Source of the DNA: Nepenthes gracilis | Taxonomy: Eukaryota; Streptophyta; Magnoliopsida; Caryophyllales; Nepenthaceae | Direction: 5' to 3' | Length of the DNA stretch: 64,000 nt | Assembly: GCA_033239525.1 (NCBI GenBank) | Contig: BSYO01000025.1 | Location: 12,372,001 to 12,436,000 of the forward strand | Notes under the pieces: generated by a model | Told to the model about the DNA's origin: nothing | The model's database searches: none | What the model saw: only the letters and a program-made list of their open reading frames with translations | Shown: one piece after another, positions 1 to 12,965 of the stretch | Layout: the number at the start of each line of letters is the position of its first letter | Numbering within the stretch: position 1 is the stretch's first letter | Translations under genes and position numbers: made by a program

Positions 1-2049
1 AAAAAAATATCATATTATTTTCTCTAGGATGTTGCCTAGATCATTGTCTCATAAGTTTTACTTTCATTCGAGATTCATTCTTATATGCTATTCATGGGGC
101 AAATGTGGTCACATTCAGCTCGATTTTCATAAGTCTTTTTCTATGAAGTGTGAAATGTTAAGGTAGATCTTTCAGAATGACAGAGATTACAAGTGCGGTG
201 CAATGCTTAGGAGGGATGGTTTCGAGTTTGAGTATAACAAACAAATGTGTCCTTAAAAGAAATCGGTTTGGTTTAATTTATGTGTACTAGAAAATGCCAA
301 CCCATTCTTTAGAGAAATGGGGTTAGGTCGTGAAGAAGGCTTGGCTTCTAATGCAATGTATCATGTGAAGCTCATGAGTAGTTCTCTCATAAACTGTACA
401 TATAAATTAGATTACATTTAGAGAAAGAGTGTGCATGCATATTTTGTGTTTAAAAATGATATTTGTAAGAAAAAGCAAAAAGATAAAAAATTATAAAACA
501 TTTTTTAACAGTGGAGATGAACAATTTCTTTAGCAATTAATGGAATGTGGGCTTGTTCATTCACATTTTTTTATCTTTATAGAAAGTGTTTGTTATATCC
601 TATTTTGTACTTATATACACTGCACATATCATATTTTAGTGATTGAGACCATAACCGCTTTTATGTATTTCGAGTCAACATTTCTAAGTGTACATGGACT
701 ACTTTAAAATTGAATCAATCTTGGACCAGTTAAATCGAAACTCAAAAAAATAAGCATCCTTGAAAAAAATTATTATTGTTGATAAGTTTTTGGTCACAAT
801 TCATACAAAGAAAAACAAAAAAAATATATAAATTTTTTTAATAAAAAATGAGTTCCTCAAACCTAAGACTATAAGTTAGGGGAATGTTTCAATAAGTTTA
901 AGTTTTAATGGTATTAGGTTTGACTTTCTCTTTTGAGATTTTTCAAAACACATCCAGCATCTTAAAATCATAGCTGAAATTCTCCACAATTTAAGATTTT
1001 GAGGTCTATTGATTATGTGTGATGCTTTAATACATGTACAACATATTATATACATCATTCTTATTAATTTTGATAAAAAATTGTTGTTTAAATTTTTCTT
1101 ATAATTATTAAATTCATAAATAATTTTGGTTAGAATAATAAATTTTACCGATATTACTTATAATTGTTGAAAATTTTAGTATTATATTTATTATTGTTCA
1201 TCTCAACTTACATTCTATACATATCATTGTAGTTAGAATGATTTTTCATTGTCATTCAAAACAACAATCCAAACACTATTTTACGGCCGACATTTGAATA
1301 CCAAAGTTGACTTTCAAATGCTAATTGGCTCTTGAACACCGGCATTGGATGTTCAAATGTCACAACTTCTTTAAGTCATCGAGGAACCCTAACTGTGTTG
1401 CTGCCCACACCTCCCTCTCTCTTGTCTCCCTCCTCTTGTGCTCGAACGCCCTATATCCTTTCTTATTATGTCCTTCAATACTCACTGAATTTCATCAACC
1501 TCTGAATCTGTTGGTTTACCTCCTGCTTTAGTAGATCTATCTCTTCTCCTGTCATTTTTAAGGTAATCATCTTAATTTTGAACATCTATTATGTTTTCAC
1601 ATATTTTTGTATTTTGTCTAATTTATATGGTTTTTTGAAATTATGCATAGTGTTAGAATCATGCTAAGAATTGAGCTATTCATCATTATCCTTGCCGATT
1701 CATTCAGATATACAATTTTCTAAACTCATTTGTGCACCATGGAGCCTCCACATTCAAACGCTAACCAATAATTTTTTTTCCTTCTATGGCCAAATTTATG
1801 TGATGTCAAATTTTGTACTATTAGGCATGCATTTGAGATAGCTTATAACATTTTATAATAGATGACTTGTGAAAAAGAGTATTCCAAAATGAAGAAACGG
1901 TGACTTAAGAGGTACTAATTCTAAATTATGGAGTAGCAATGGTGATAAATGTTATTGTAATGTCTAGTTTTCATTATTAAAATATGACATCATTACTATA
2001 AATTTTTAATTAATTTAAAAATAATTGTGTGATAAAAATTTGAGAAAAA
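1..2049. other. AT-rich non-coding DNA
   Basis: I see no gene here. The short open frames near 0.9-1.06 kb (- strand) and 1.3-1.5 kb (+ strand) have no recognisable family, no domain motif and no splice or promoter context. The stretch is AT-rich with long A and T runs and is probably old degraded repeat. Confidence 0.6.
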
Positions 2050-3700
2050 ATTAGATCTTTAAAATTAAGCCTAAAACTTAAAGGGTGCCCGTCTTGTGCT
2101 TGTACATGTCAAAGATAGAATTCACACCCTTGATTTATACTTCTATGGTGCTTATGCTTGTTTATAGCAGAATAGTAGCGCTTGAGGAATCGCTTATGCA
2201 TGGTTTAGGCAGTGTAGTGGCATTTGAAGTGTGTCTATGTTGACTCTCATGCATAGATGATGAAGAATATTAACATTTAATGTGCACTTGATACGACACT
2301 CGACACTCATGCCCATTGTTGTAAGGAAGTGGCGCATGATGCGTGCTTATTCGGTGCTTGTGTGTCAATTTTGGTATGTAAGCACTTGCGCATCTATGTT
2401 TTCCATTTTACTTGGGAAAGGATAGAGAAAAGAGAGAAAGAGAATGGAAAAGAAGAAGAAGAAGAGAGAGAAAGAGGAGGAAGAATATTTCAAAGCCATT
2501 TTGTATAAAATCTATTAAATTAGAAGTAAAAATTAAGTATTTTTTAACCCGTTTTTTGGTCTATTTTACAATACTTTAATTTTACTTATATATATTATTT
2601 AATTATATATACATGTTATGTTTTACACCTTTATTTTAAATATTATTATATGTGTATAATTTTTACTAATTATTTATATATTTTATTAGTTTTATTAAAA
2701 ATTTAAAGGGTTTGTTTGTTTTACTTTCACATATTAAGCAAATATTTTGATATAATATATTATATATAAAAATATTTATACAAGAAAAGTCATAAAATTT
2801 ATACATTTAGCCTCTTATTTGGTATTTTATGTAAGTCTTCGGATATGACACTATTGTATTTCTATATGAGTTTATAATTTTTTGCATGGTAGAAAGTTTT
2901 AATTTGTAATTTTTTTACTGAGAGAAAAAGTTTTATAAATTTGTTAAAGAGTTTACTATTTATTATCCTAATATATTAAGTATACTTGAAGATTATAATT
3001 ATTCCTATTAGTGGTAAAAAAAAAGTGACGTTTGATATTATATATAGGAAATATTTATAGTTAACCCATCTATGGATTTAAATAGTAGTGGTTGAGCCTA
3101 AAATTATTAGCAGTATATATAATTCTTTCTCAATATTGATCTTTTAATTTTTTGTTCTTATCTTTATATGTTTTGAATTTTTTAGATTTTTATTGGCATC
3201 GTATTTAATATTTAATTATGTTGACATTTGATAATTGCAAGTTTTGATTTTGTCTTCAAAATTATACAATATTGGATTTTAAGTCTTTGAAATTATTTGA
3301 CATTTGAATATTTGATGATTTTGTACAGTTTAATATTATTTGATATCTGTACATGGCTTATAAATTTTAAGTACGAAATCATAGTTAGATATTTGACATA
3401 TTGTATTATTTGATAGGTTGGATTTTAACATGATACTTCAATTTTACAATTCTTCTATCTAATTTATATTGTGATTTGTATGTATGTATATATATATATA
3501 TGTACATACTTACTAAACTTTTAGCCCATAATTTTATTTTATTTTTGTAAACTTTTAGATTAAAGAGTTTTGAAATTACTTGTAGGACTTTGGATCGAGA
3601 AGGTTGAATGCATTTGTTATTATTTTATTATTAGACATATATTTGGATTCATTTTAGATTATAATGAAAAGTTGTTAGTTAATTTATTTATGATTTGTAA
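2050..3700 (+). mobile_element. Probable LTR/leader of decayed Ty3/gypsy element
   Basis: This segment precedes the gag remnant starting near 3.73 kb. It has a purine-rich GAGAGAAAGAG-type tract at about 2410-2495, after a stretch with GC-richer words such as 'ggtgcc' and 'gcgcttg'. Similar layout and words recur at 34935-35400 and 52380-52790, and the part near 3520-3610 resembles 54790-54910. This suggests one LTR family spread through the window. No exact ends or target duplication were found, so the limits are approximate. Confidence 0.4.
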
Positions 3701-3733
3701 TATTGAAAAATATTTTTGTTAGTATGGATGCTT

Positions 3734-4550
3734 TTATAATCGGGGACAATGTATGATGCCTTTTGAAGGCTTTGCAAACAAGTGAGTTCTAGATTTCCTA
3801 TGGGAGTTGAATCCTATAAAAACTGAAATTTGGATCCATAGAATGGACAAGATTTTGAGATGATACATTATCCTGAGGAGAAGAAAGTGAAGTTTGTCGG
3901 TTATGAGCTTAATGGAAAAGTTAATAAATGGTAGGTGACGTAAATAAAGATATTGTACATGGAGAACAAGGAGATTCCCTATAGTGTCTTTTTGAAAACG
4001 TTCATGGAGAAGTGTTTTCTGGCAAGCATTCATGACTATATGGATGATAAATTCAATCACCCGATATAAGAAAACTAGATCATGGTAGAATATGACACAA
4101 AATTTATGAACTTGTCCCTTTTCACCCCTCATATCGTAATAGATGAGGCTAAGAAGGTTAGAAAGTTTTTGCAAAGGCTTCAAAACTCAATCTGAAACAA
4201 TTGGTACCGCTACAATTGAGGATGTGTAGTGAAATGTTTGACCGAGTTTTATTTATTGAGTAAAAGGAAGGGAAGGGTGAAGTTCTTTGAAATATGGCTG
4301 GCAAGAAATGGTCAAAATTTGAGGTTGGGAGGATCCCACTCAAGGTCCAAGACACATGATAAAAGCAAGGCGATTGGGGTTGAATCTTTGCCGATGAAGC
4401 CATGCCACTCCGGACCCATATGCAATCATTGTAGCAAGCATCACCTAGGGAGGCAATGATAATGCCGAACCAGAGCTTATTTTAATTATAACCAAGTTAG
4501 CCATATGATAAAGGATGTCCATTTTCGCTAAAGCATCTGGAAAGAAAGCA
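3734..4550 (+). pseudogene. Ty3/gypsy gag remnant with zinc knuckle
   Basis: Translated on the + strand in shifting frames, this resembles the gag capsid region of Tekay/Del-type chromoviruses. There is a segment like MDKIF...YPEEKKVKFVGYELNGKVNKW, then EYDTKFMNLSLFTPHIV..DEAKKVRKFLQRL, the usual retrotrans_gag ending. A CNHC..H zinc-knuckle-like stretch follows at about 4420-4460, then a second degraded one. Stops and frameshifts interrupt it throughout, so no capsid protein can be made. Protease and reverse transcriptase remnants follow in the same order as in an intact element. Confidence 0.8.
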
Positions 4551-4559
4551 GTCAATTTA

Positions 4560-4905
4560 GGAGAGAGCTTATGTGGCAATTGTTAAGAATGTTCATGTTA
4601 ACTTGTCGATAGTTGAAGGTAACATGTTAATCTTTGATTTTGTGGCACATGTATTGATTAATCCTGAGCCTCTATATTCATATGTGGCCTCTAAATTTAT
4701 TGATAACTTACATTCACTCCCTCAAATTTTGAATAATATATTAGTTGTATCCACTTTGGTAGGCAAGTCTTTGATGGCTAATATTATGTATCCACAAAAG
4801 TCAATCTAGATTGGTGGGTTTGATCTGTTTGCGGATTTATTTTTGTTAGATATACTTAAATTTGATGTTATTTTGGGAATGAGCTGTTTGGTATGTTAAC
4901 ACGCA
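4560..4905 (+). pseudogene. Ty3/gypsy aspartic protease remnant
   Basis: An open stretch at 4573-4809 continues in a broken frame to an FDVILGM motif near 4860-4885, the conserved second half of retroviral-type aspartic proteases in plant gypsy elements. The place where the catalytic D[ST]G triad should lie reads NPEPLYSYV instead, so the catalytic aspartate is lost. It lies between the gag zinc knuckle and reverse transcriptase, as expected for gypsy pol. Confidence 0.75.
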
Positions 4906-5189
4906 AGTATAGATTATTTTAATATAGTGTTTTATTTTGTATTTCAGGGTATGAGCCCTTTGAATTTCAAAGAAACATTAGAAAGGAATCAACATGTTTG
5001 ATTTTAGCTTTGTATGCTATCCATTTGATTTGATATGAATGACAAGCTTATTTGACTTATGTCACAACTTTTGGAAGTCATAGCATGTCTATTAAGGCAT
5101 TCCAATAGTTTGAGAATGTGAGGATGTATTTTTAGTGGAGTTAACGGGTTTACCTCCAAATTAAGAAATTAAGTTTGCTATTGATGTAA

Positions 5190-5990
5190 TGTCCAAATTT
5201 AGATATATCTCGAGGGCTTCTTACATAATGGCCCCATTTGAGTTGAAAGAATTGAAACAGTAATTGTACGAATTATTAAAAAAGGGATTCATTTGACCAA
5301 GTGTATCATCTTGAAAATACTGATACTCTTTGTGAAGATAGATCGATGAGGCTATGTGTTAATAATAAGAAATTAAATAAAATTATAATAAAAATAAATG
5401 CTCTTTGTTGATAATTGATAATTTATTTGACCAATTGTAATAAAACCAAATCTTTTCCAAGATTGATTTTTGCCCAAGGTATTAACAATTCAAGATTAAA
5501 CATGAGGACGTCTTTAATACGTCATTCAAAATGACGTTTAGATATTATAAATTTTTGGTTCTACCATTTGGGTTGACAAATGCACTTGTAGCATTCGCTA
5601 ACCATAATGAATCAGGTTTTCCATTCTTATTTAAATCATTTTATAGTGATCTTCATAGATGATATTTTAATTAATTTGAGAAGTTTTGAAGAACATGTAA
5701 CACATTTGAGGATCACTTTGCTAACTCTAAGAAAAAGGTGGTTATTTACCAAATCAAAGAAATATAAATTTTGGTTAATAAGGTATAATTTCTTGGGCAT
5801 ATAATTTCCAAGGGAGGTGTGTTGGTAGATCCAAAAAATTATCAAAGTAGTTGCAAATTGGGAACGGTTGACAACTATTGTGCAGGTTTAGATTTTATTA
5901 GGTTAGTTGAATATTATGGATACTTCATTGAGAATTTTTGAAGGATTGTAATACCATTGATGCATTTGATCAAAATTTTATTTGGACAAT
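5190..5990 (+). pseudogene. Ty3/gypsy reverse transcriptase remnant
   Basis: Several hallmark RT blocks are visible in order. ELKELK..LYELLKKGFI lies near 5240-5295. YYKFLVLPFGLTNA is near 5545-5590. IVIFIDDILI, the catalytic FIDD box, is near 5645-5675 inside the 65-residue open frame at 5607-5804. EEHVTHLRITLLTLR and KYKFWL..YNFLGI follow. A degraded connection segment (YGYFIENF..IVIPLMHLIK) ends near 5980. Stops and frameshifts separate the blocks. RNase H and integrase are not seen, so the element is truncated at its 3' side. Confidence 0.9.
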
Positions 5991-8783
5991 TTGACTTTTT
6001 TTCTATTACATAAATACTTTATTTGAATTAATTATTTATTTATTTAATTACTTGTTTTAGCGGGATCATGATAGTTATTCCTCTAGATTTGGCACAAGGA
6101 GCCTGTTATTAGAGTGTTAGGCATCTCTCTTGGTGCTCCTTTCACATATCTCATATATATTTATCTTTGGGGAGTGATTAGTTTTAATCACCAATTTGTC
6201 ATATTCTTCTATACCCCTAATGCAAGAATTTATTGTAACTTTCAGCAGATCTATACTTGCATTTTCTATATATATATTTGTGATTAGACCATTCGGATCA
6301 TGCTTAGGGTGATTTGTGACATTATTGGTCTTCCATTGTACCATCACTTTACTATCCTTACAACGAGGAGATGATGATATTAGAAGACAAGGTCTTCTTC
6401 TATCTATTGCAGTGTCTCCATTGTTATGATCTTCATAAGATTAGGGCAAGCTTGTTATATCTTATTTCTTTGTCTTTATTGCATTCTGAGTATCTATATA
6501 TTTCTAGCATCTTGCCTATCAATTTTTTTATTATCTCAAGCATTATTTTTATATGTTGTTTTTTGAGATGTCGTCATAGACATCTTTATTACTATCTATT
6601 ATCACTTATAGACATATTTGAGAATTTTTGATTGGTGATTCAGTTGCCCTATGGTTGGTTTATCCAGTGCCTTCTTTCCTCTCTCTATATTCACCTATCT
6701 GTTGTTCCTCTTATGTCTCTTTCCCGATCCATTGGATTGCCACGTATGCTTAGACTTGATCACATATACCTAGTCACATCTTTCCTTCCCAATGACTATG
6801 TACCCTCCTTCTACTGGTGAGACATTTAGAGGTCCTTCATATTCTAAGTTTGATGAGTCTATAGATTTTATTATAAACCTCTTGCGTTGCATGTATTTTT
6901 AGATGGAGCAAATGTCTTCATCCCATTGATCCCATTTAGAGTTTCGAGTGAGTGACCTTGTAGCAGTAGATGGAGTAGGTCATTGCTTCTCAGGTAAATC
7001 TCTAAACTAGTGTCAGAGATCTCTAGACTAGAGTTAGAGATTTTTAGACCTAGATGATCCATCTTGAGCTTAGGATTAACTGATAAGATTAGTTCATTCG
7101 GTAGGTGATGCCTAGTGATATTGTCAAGACTTCGGATGATGAGTCTAACTCTTAGGTAGTTATCCCTTGATAATTTGTATCAAATAGGAGGAGACATGTT
7201 GCTATTAAGGAGAAGATTTATGAAATTAGACTGTGTTCTAATATATATTTATTGGATATATTGTTATATTTTTTGACAATAATATTGTATTATATTTTAT
7301 TAATGATTATATTGATTATGTTTTATGACATAATTGCTACTAGCTGTGTAATGAATTATGCTCTACCTTCTTTATAATGATCTACATTTGATGCAACGTG
7401 GGTATATTTTATTAATAATTATGTTGATTACTATTTTTTGCTATGACTATACTACTAGATGTGTGATGTATTATACTTTATTGTCTTTACACTAATATGT
7501 ATTTGATATATCATGAGTATTTTTTAGTAGTGCATGTTTGTAGGGAAACAAGGATATCAGATTTTGGAAGTCATCAACATCATTTTTAGTTACCTAGGGT
7601 GTGGTTGTTTGTTATGGAACAAATCTATAATAATGGTGATAATTAGAGTTTATTTTTCATTTGCTTCATATAAGTGATTTTGTCATAAAAGTATTAAAGG
7701 GAGAGATTATTATGTCTATTATATTGGCTTTTTTTTTTATAATAGATTTAAATTTTAATTGAATTATATTAAGTATTTTTATTTACTAATTGTGATCAAT
7801 TAGGACTCAAGACAACCTTTTCAAAGATAAAAAGGGTTAGATGAAAAAACGTTTATACGCATTTTGAAATATGGCTTCACATATAAAGGATGTTTAAAGG
7901 GCCTTCGTGCACACTTTATAGTAGTTTTAGGTAGGAATCATACATAAAGATCGCACATACACATTAACAATAGTTTCACACATGAGAGACACATAAAGGC
8001 CGCATGCGCATAGATAACAATATCTCTATGCATGATCCAAGCATGAATTGTGCATGAAAAGCATTCATGCACACAGTTGTTTGAGCTAACGTTTAAGTTA
8101 AAATTCAAATATCAGTAAAGAAATTGCACCTGTTCTATTTTTTAAATCAAAGGTTTTATTCTCATTATAAATTGACACTTTTATCTTATGCAAACCATCA
8201 TTGAATTGAATATTAAAGAAAATAAGAGTTAGAGAATTGTAAAAAAAAAAAAAAAAAGGAGAAAACGTGTTTCATTATTTGTGATCTAAAATGAAAAATT
8301 TTTTCATCCTAAAAACATTTTACCACCATCAAACATTCATTTTGAACCTGGGAGCCGTCGAAGTTGCATTGATAGCTTGAATCTTGGAGTTTTAGAAGTA
8401 TTAGTTATTCTCGAGACAGTCTCGTAAAGTTAAAGAGATTTGATAATTTCTTATTTTGTTGTTGTAGAGTAAATCCAAGGGGTTCTTCAACATGGTTCAC
8501 TTATTTGGAATAAATCGGTTAATGATTAACTTACATGTATTATTTGATCTATAAATTGCTTTTTTTTATAGTGAATTTATTTTAACTAGTTTGAAAAGTT
8601 TAGAAAATTTTATTTAAGAATTATTTGATTTATGATATTTTAATTTGACATTATATTGTGTATTTATTTATTTCTATACTTTGTTTATTGCTTATATTAG
8701 TATGTTAAATGAATAGAATTGCCATTTTATATTCGAAGTAGCTTAGATGAAAATGCTTTTTTATGTATATTAAATATCTGTAT
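5991..8783. other. AT-rich degraded intergenic DNA
   Basis: No coding family is recognisable. Open frames near 6117-6347, 6371-6820 and 6871-7062 are short and low-complexity. A 17-base poly-A run at about 8241-8257 may be an old retroposon tail. The only clear structure is the 112-bp tandem duplication listed separately. Confidence 0.55.
7291..7520. repeat. Imperfect tandem duplication, period about 112 bp
   Basis: Both copies begin 'tatattttattaat.att' (7291 and 7403) and share ordered words: 'tgattat/ac', 'ctactag.tgtg', 'atttgat', ending near 'gtat.ttt'. Divergence is considerable, so it is an old duplication inside AT-rich DNA. Confidence 0.7.
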
Positions 8784-9545
8784 AGTTTATTCTTTCGCAT
8801 TATAAATGGTTAAAAATATAATTATTAAAAAGTATCCAATTTGTTTCACAACTAATTTCCAAAAAATATAATTAATTGAAAAATTTATTTTTGCATATTA
8901 TTAATATTTTTTCTATCATTTCATCATATTATATTTCTCATAGGCTAATTGAATTGGGAAAAAAAGTTACAAATTGTGATTCTTAATATGTAATTCAGTT
9001 GCTAAATATGCTATCACAATTTAAAATTGATAAATTTCTTATGGATAATTTATATTAATTAATTCATTATACTCAAAACCAAACATCATAGTATATTGTA
9101 TCTCAAAAGATAATAAACACTTAACTTTATCTTAGTGCAAATATAAAATAAATAATCCACACAATTGTCTCAAATGAAAGAATTTTGAGTTTATTGTGAT
9201 GAATAATCATTTTACACCAATAATTAATTCAACTCTATTTTTTAGAATTATAATTTCTTATATAATCCAAATAATATAATTTAAATTTTATTCAATTTTA
9301 ATTCTAGTATAGTTAAAATTAAGCTTATATTTCTAAATTTTAATTTTAATTCTGTAGTCCAAACAGATCCTAAAACAAATCAAACCTCATAATCATGACC
9401 TTATTATAATTTTTATCATGTTGTCCCTAAGACTAAAATTTTATCATACAAATAAAAAATAAAATAAAACATCATAAATATAAATATTTTTAATAAATAT
9501 ATATAAAAAAATGTATACAAGCAACACCCATCGTCCTAATACGAT
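8784..9545 (+). repeat. Direct repeat copy 1 (0.76 kb) flanking retrotransposon block
   Basis: This 762-bp AT-rich sequence matches 17047-17834 in the same orientation. Both start at 'agtttattctt' and end at 'cctaatacgat', with roughly 95% identity by eye and a 22-bp-scale insertion in copy 2. Neither copy starts TG or ends CA, and no coding sequence is present. The outer flanks (before 8784 and after 17834) are unrelated, and so are the inner ones. It looks like a target duplicated during insertion of the DNA between the copies. Confidence 0.85.
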
Positions 9546-9823
9546 GGCCCCAACCATCAGGCTAGATAGTAGCCCTCTCTAGGGCTGACTTGGGCTTCTT
9601 CTTTGGAGGGCCAGCGGCGCCCCAGCTAGACAAAGGCCCCCACCTGTCGGCCTCGAACATGACGGATGTTAGATAGTAGCCCTAAATGGAGAACATCGCC
9701 ATCTTGGAGTTGATAGCGGCAACCAACTCCGCCGTGTCCTTAATGTCCTCTGAGGACACCTTCCCATGGAAATACTTCATGATCAAGCCCCACTCGTTGC
9801 GAGAGCTCTGAGTCAGAAGGCTT

Positions 9824-10323
9824 CTAAAGGAAGAAGAAGTGTCCATTCCAGTTTTTCACTGAATCGGGGTTGGTTCCCCGGAAATGAAAATCAATTTTTT
9901 GAGATATAGAGATCGAATCCTCTGACTCCGTAAAACGGAAGATCACTCTCACCGCCTTTGCATCAAAAGCACTAGTATAAAGGTGGGAGAAGATGCATAG
10001 TGAAACCAGATAACGAATGGCATTGGGGTAAAGCCTCGCCACAGGAACATCCAATGCTTCGACCAACGCATACAGCGTGCACGGCGTGGGGTAGCGAAGC
10101 CTCCCTCTCAGGTGATGCTCGTAAACAGTGATGAAGCCATCAGGGGGGCACTGACTCTACTCGTAAAGCTAGGAGCACGGTAAGCCTAGTCATTGGGAAT
10201 TTCGTAATCCACTATCAGAGCAGCGATGTCACTCATTGTTAGGACAAAGCCTGTGTTGTCTACCCTATGGTGGCCTGACTTGGAAACCCACGAGGATGAA
10301 GCAGAGTCTCTCTTCTTAGCCAT
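9824..10323 (-). pseudogene. Degraded ORF with putative gypsy-type transposon N-terminal domain
   Basis: The frame starts at an ATG at 10321-10323 (MAKKRDS...). It continues to an in-frame TAG at 10186-10188, is readable beyond it, and shifts frame once near 10140. It then runs open to a stop at about 9824. Motifs such as VYEHHLRGRLRYP, LYPNAIRYLVSLCIF and KNWNGHFFF match the layout of the plant 'putative gypsy type transposon' domain (transposase_28 family). Proteins with this domain are often encoded antisense in Tat-type LTR elements and have no proven function. The C-terminal part would lie below 9824, where coding traces continue to about 9700 before the block is cut at 9546. The gene is not functional. 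Confidence 0.65.
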
Positions 10324-10749
10324 CTCTCTCTCACTCTGGGAAGAGTCGTGGTATGAAAAAGTACAAAGAAGGAGGGATTTTGCTCCGATGCCACTTAAAT
10401 AGACAGTGGGGCACCAGCACGCGGGAAAATCCAAACGACACCTTTGCTAAATGGCAAGGCCACTCGTTGGCTCAGCAGAAGCGTCACGGATCCCAAATGA
10501 CGGCCAATCATGACCTCTTGTCAGACGGCAGATCACTATCGCCTTAGTGAATCCCTGCTATCATACCCGCATTTAATGCGAGAACCCTGATCTCCAGGAC
10601 GTCAGCGGCAGGACTTCCAAGATAGACATACAAGAGAGGGAACATACGATTAGAATATAGCTAGCGACAGAAAATAAACGGCATAGTTAAGTATAAAATT
10701 GCATCATAATGGTCATTAACGACTCTTTTTTACAGCAGCCCATGGCCGA

Positions 10750-11520
10750 AAGGTACAGCTAACCACCTCCTCTGGGCTCTGAAGAATCTGGAGCTGGATA
10801 CTCTAACAAGTCTGTACGTGTTAGGGCACTAGAGTTCCGAGAGTCCAGATGTCGATGCGAAAGTTCGGATCCTCCAGCGAGACTAGTCTCCGGCTGAGAT
10901 GGATGCCATCTTGGAAGTTTCTTTCCAATGCAGGACTAACCTACTCCAGCAGAAACCTCGACCTCAGCTCAATCTCCATCCACACGAGCTCCTCCTCGGA
11001 CTATAACTGCAGCCACTCAAGCTCCTCTTGGAGAGCTAGTATGTGGGCATGGGCTTGCACGTTAGCACCAGCAAGTCTAGATGCCCTCGCTTCTGATTCA
11101 GCCCACGCTTCCTCAAAGTGTGCGGCATGAGCTCTCAACTGCTCTATCTCTCCGACCACAACCTGCACCCTGGCTTCAACCCCTTTGACGGCCCTAGCAA
11201 CTTCATGAAGCAATGGGTCTACGATCCCGCGAGGAGGCGGACATCTCCTCCCATTCAAAGTCTGGAGGCGCCCTCAAGAATCGCATTGGACCCATAACAG
11301 TGGCCTTTGAATGGCATCTCTCCGCTGTCGCCACACCGATTGCAGTTACGCTAGGGATCCCAGAGGCATGGGTCCCGATCTCAGGCTCTTTGAAAGAAGG
11401 CTCTGACCTCCCAGATGATGAAGACGACCTCTCCAGTGAAGTTGCAATAGAAGAAGACAGAGGGAAAGACTTGAAAGCAGCACGAGCATCATGCCGTCTA
11501 AAAACAAAGCAACAGAGCAT
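10750..11520 (-). pseudogene. Degraded antisense ORF, coiled-coil region
   Basis: Two overlapping - strand frames (11203-11520 and 11001-11258) followed by a broken continuation to about 10750 encode Ser-rich sequence. This leads into an Ala/Glu/Arg-rich helix (VKGVEARVQVVVGEIEQL, then AHFEEAWAESEARASRLAG) that looks like a coiled coil. Such a coil usually forms the C-terminus of the transposase_28-type ORFs of plant LTR elements. Its position upstream of the 10323 start suggests it ends a separate, preceding antisense ORF. Stops and a frame change make it non-functional. Confidence 0.45.
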
Positions 11521-12841
11521 GTAACCTTAGAGGGAACTAACGCATTTAAATAAGTGGGATTCCCTCTCAAAACGGTAGCATTTTGAAGACAGAGCATGCC
11601 AGAAGAAAGCCAATGGATGCCCTCCACGTGGCGAATCCTTGAAGCTTCGTGCCTTTCCAAGATGAATCATTATGGCGTGTCACCCTGCGATTCCCCGAGC
11701 ATTTAATGTGCCAGACTGCCAGGTGGATGTGACATCCACTTGTCGCGTTTGAATTCCCACAGTGCTAGCTACCAAAAAAGACCTCTTCCTGTTGTGTCTT
11801 CCCGTCGACGATCTATGACTAAGATTTGAGGGACAGGACCAGTAGAACAGACCATGGGCATCCAAAGACATTGAGATGTGCAGAACAGGGCACGACCCAA
11901 CAACAAAGGAAAATTGCCCATAAAGAGTGACCCAAGAAGCAGTTAACGAGAAAAGATGCGTGCTACAAGATGGAAGAATAAAGACGAAGGGATATTTCTT
12001 TCATTAATCAAGGCTTCATTTAAAAAGTACAAGATCTGCAGTAGCAAAAAAAAAAATGTAGCATGGAATAGATATCCTGAGGCGGCATCGTTGGTAGCTT
12101 TGGGTGAAATCGAAAATCGTGATCCACACCAAGTCACTCCAGTGGCATCACCGAAACTTTGACATGTCCGAGCACGGGAGCGCCCATGCTGGCCTTGCCC
12201 TAACAATTGACTGTAGTCGATCAGCACGGCCGAACCAGCATCAACCAGGGAGGCCTTGGCGAGGACGCGGAGAGCATGCACTCCCCCTACAGAGGCGTTG
12301 GCCTTCGCCAACCCTCCAGAGAGAACATACGGTGGTCCGAGTAAAGTAGAGACCGTGAGCGACACGCCACACTGGTGGTAAAGCCCCCCGGGATGGCTCC
12401 GTTACGGTTCCACTGCACATTGGAGGACGTTGCTTCATGGGGGAAGGCATGTGACGACTGCAGAATGGTTGAGTCACCCTCATTAGTATGAGGAATCACC
12501 CACGGCGCGGATATGAAGACAGTCTTCGTCAAGAGTTTCAGATCTCTAGCTAAGCCATTCAATTCCTTCGTGGGCTTCCACTAGAGGTGGGTCGAGACAA
12601 TACCCTTGCATTGCTCCTCCAAATTCAACTGAGAGACGAACCACACCGGTTGAAGAGCCCTCCTATTTATGGGCAAGTTTGTGCCCTCCCAGCACCTAAT
12701 GGGGCACACTATTTGTAATATCTTGAATATTTTTGAGTTTATAATTTTATAAAAAAAATTATTTAATTAATTTTGATAATTATTTGATTATTTGAGTAAT
12801 TATTTTTGGTATTAAATCTTGTGATTAGACTTAGATATTTA

Positions 12842-12903
12842 AAATAATAATAATAATAAAAATAATAGTAATATGTGTAATAATAAAAATAATAAAAATA
12901 TGT

Positions 12904-12964
<61 letters not shown>
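12842..12964. repeat. (TAA)n microsatellite
   Basis: Nearly pure ataataata repeat, longest from 12906 to 12964, preceded by interrupted units. It produces poly-Asn and poly-Ile open frames on opposite strands that are not genes. Confidence 0.95.

Positions 12965-12965
<1 letters not shown>

Larger units (their letters stand above)
9546..12713. mobile_element. 5'-truncated Tat-like Ty3/gypsy element, internal part
   Basis: A GC-richer block, in sharp contrast to its AT-rich flanks, abuts copy 1 of the direct repeat at 9545/9546. It carries - strand ORF remnants (listed separately). Together with 15901-16151, a purine tract and the LTR at 16152-17024, it reads as the 3' half of a + oriented gypsy element with antisense accessory ORFs, a known trait of the Tat lineage. 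The 5' LTR, gag and pol are absent. A solo LTR interrupts it at 12714-15900. Lineage assignment is inference from the architecture. Confidence 0.6.

Noticed and set aside
11943..12562. Open frames of 80-140 codons on the - strand
   Set aside because: They overlap each other in different frames and show no motif. They are at best untranslated or decayed parts of the Tat-like element's antisense region.
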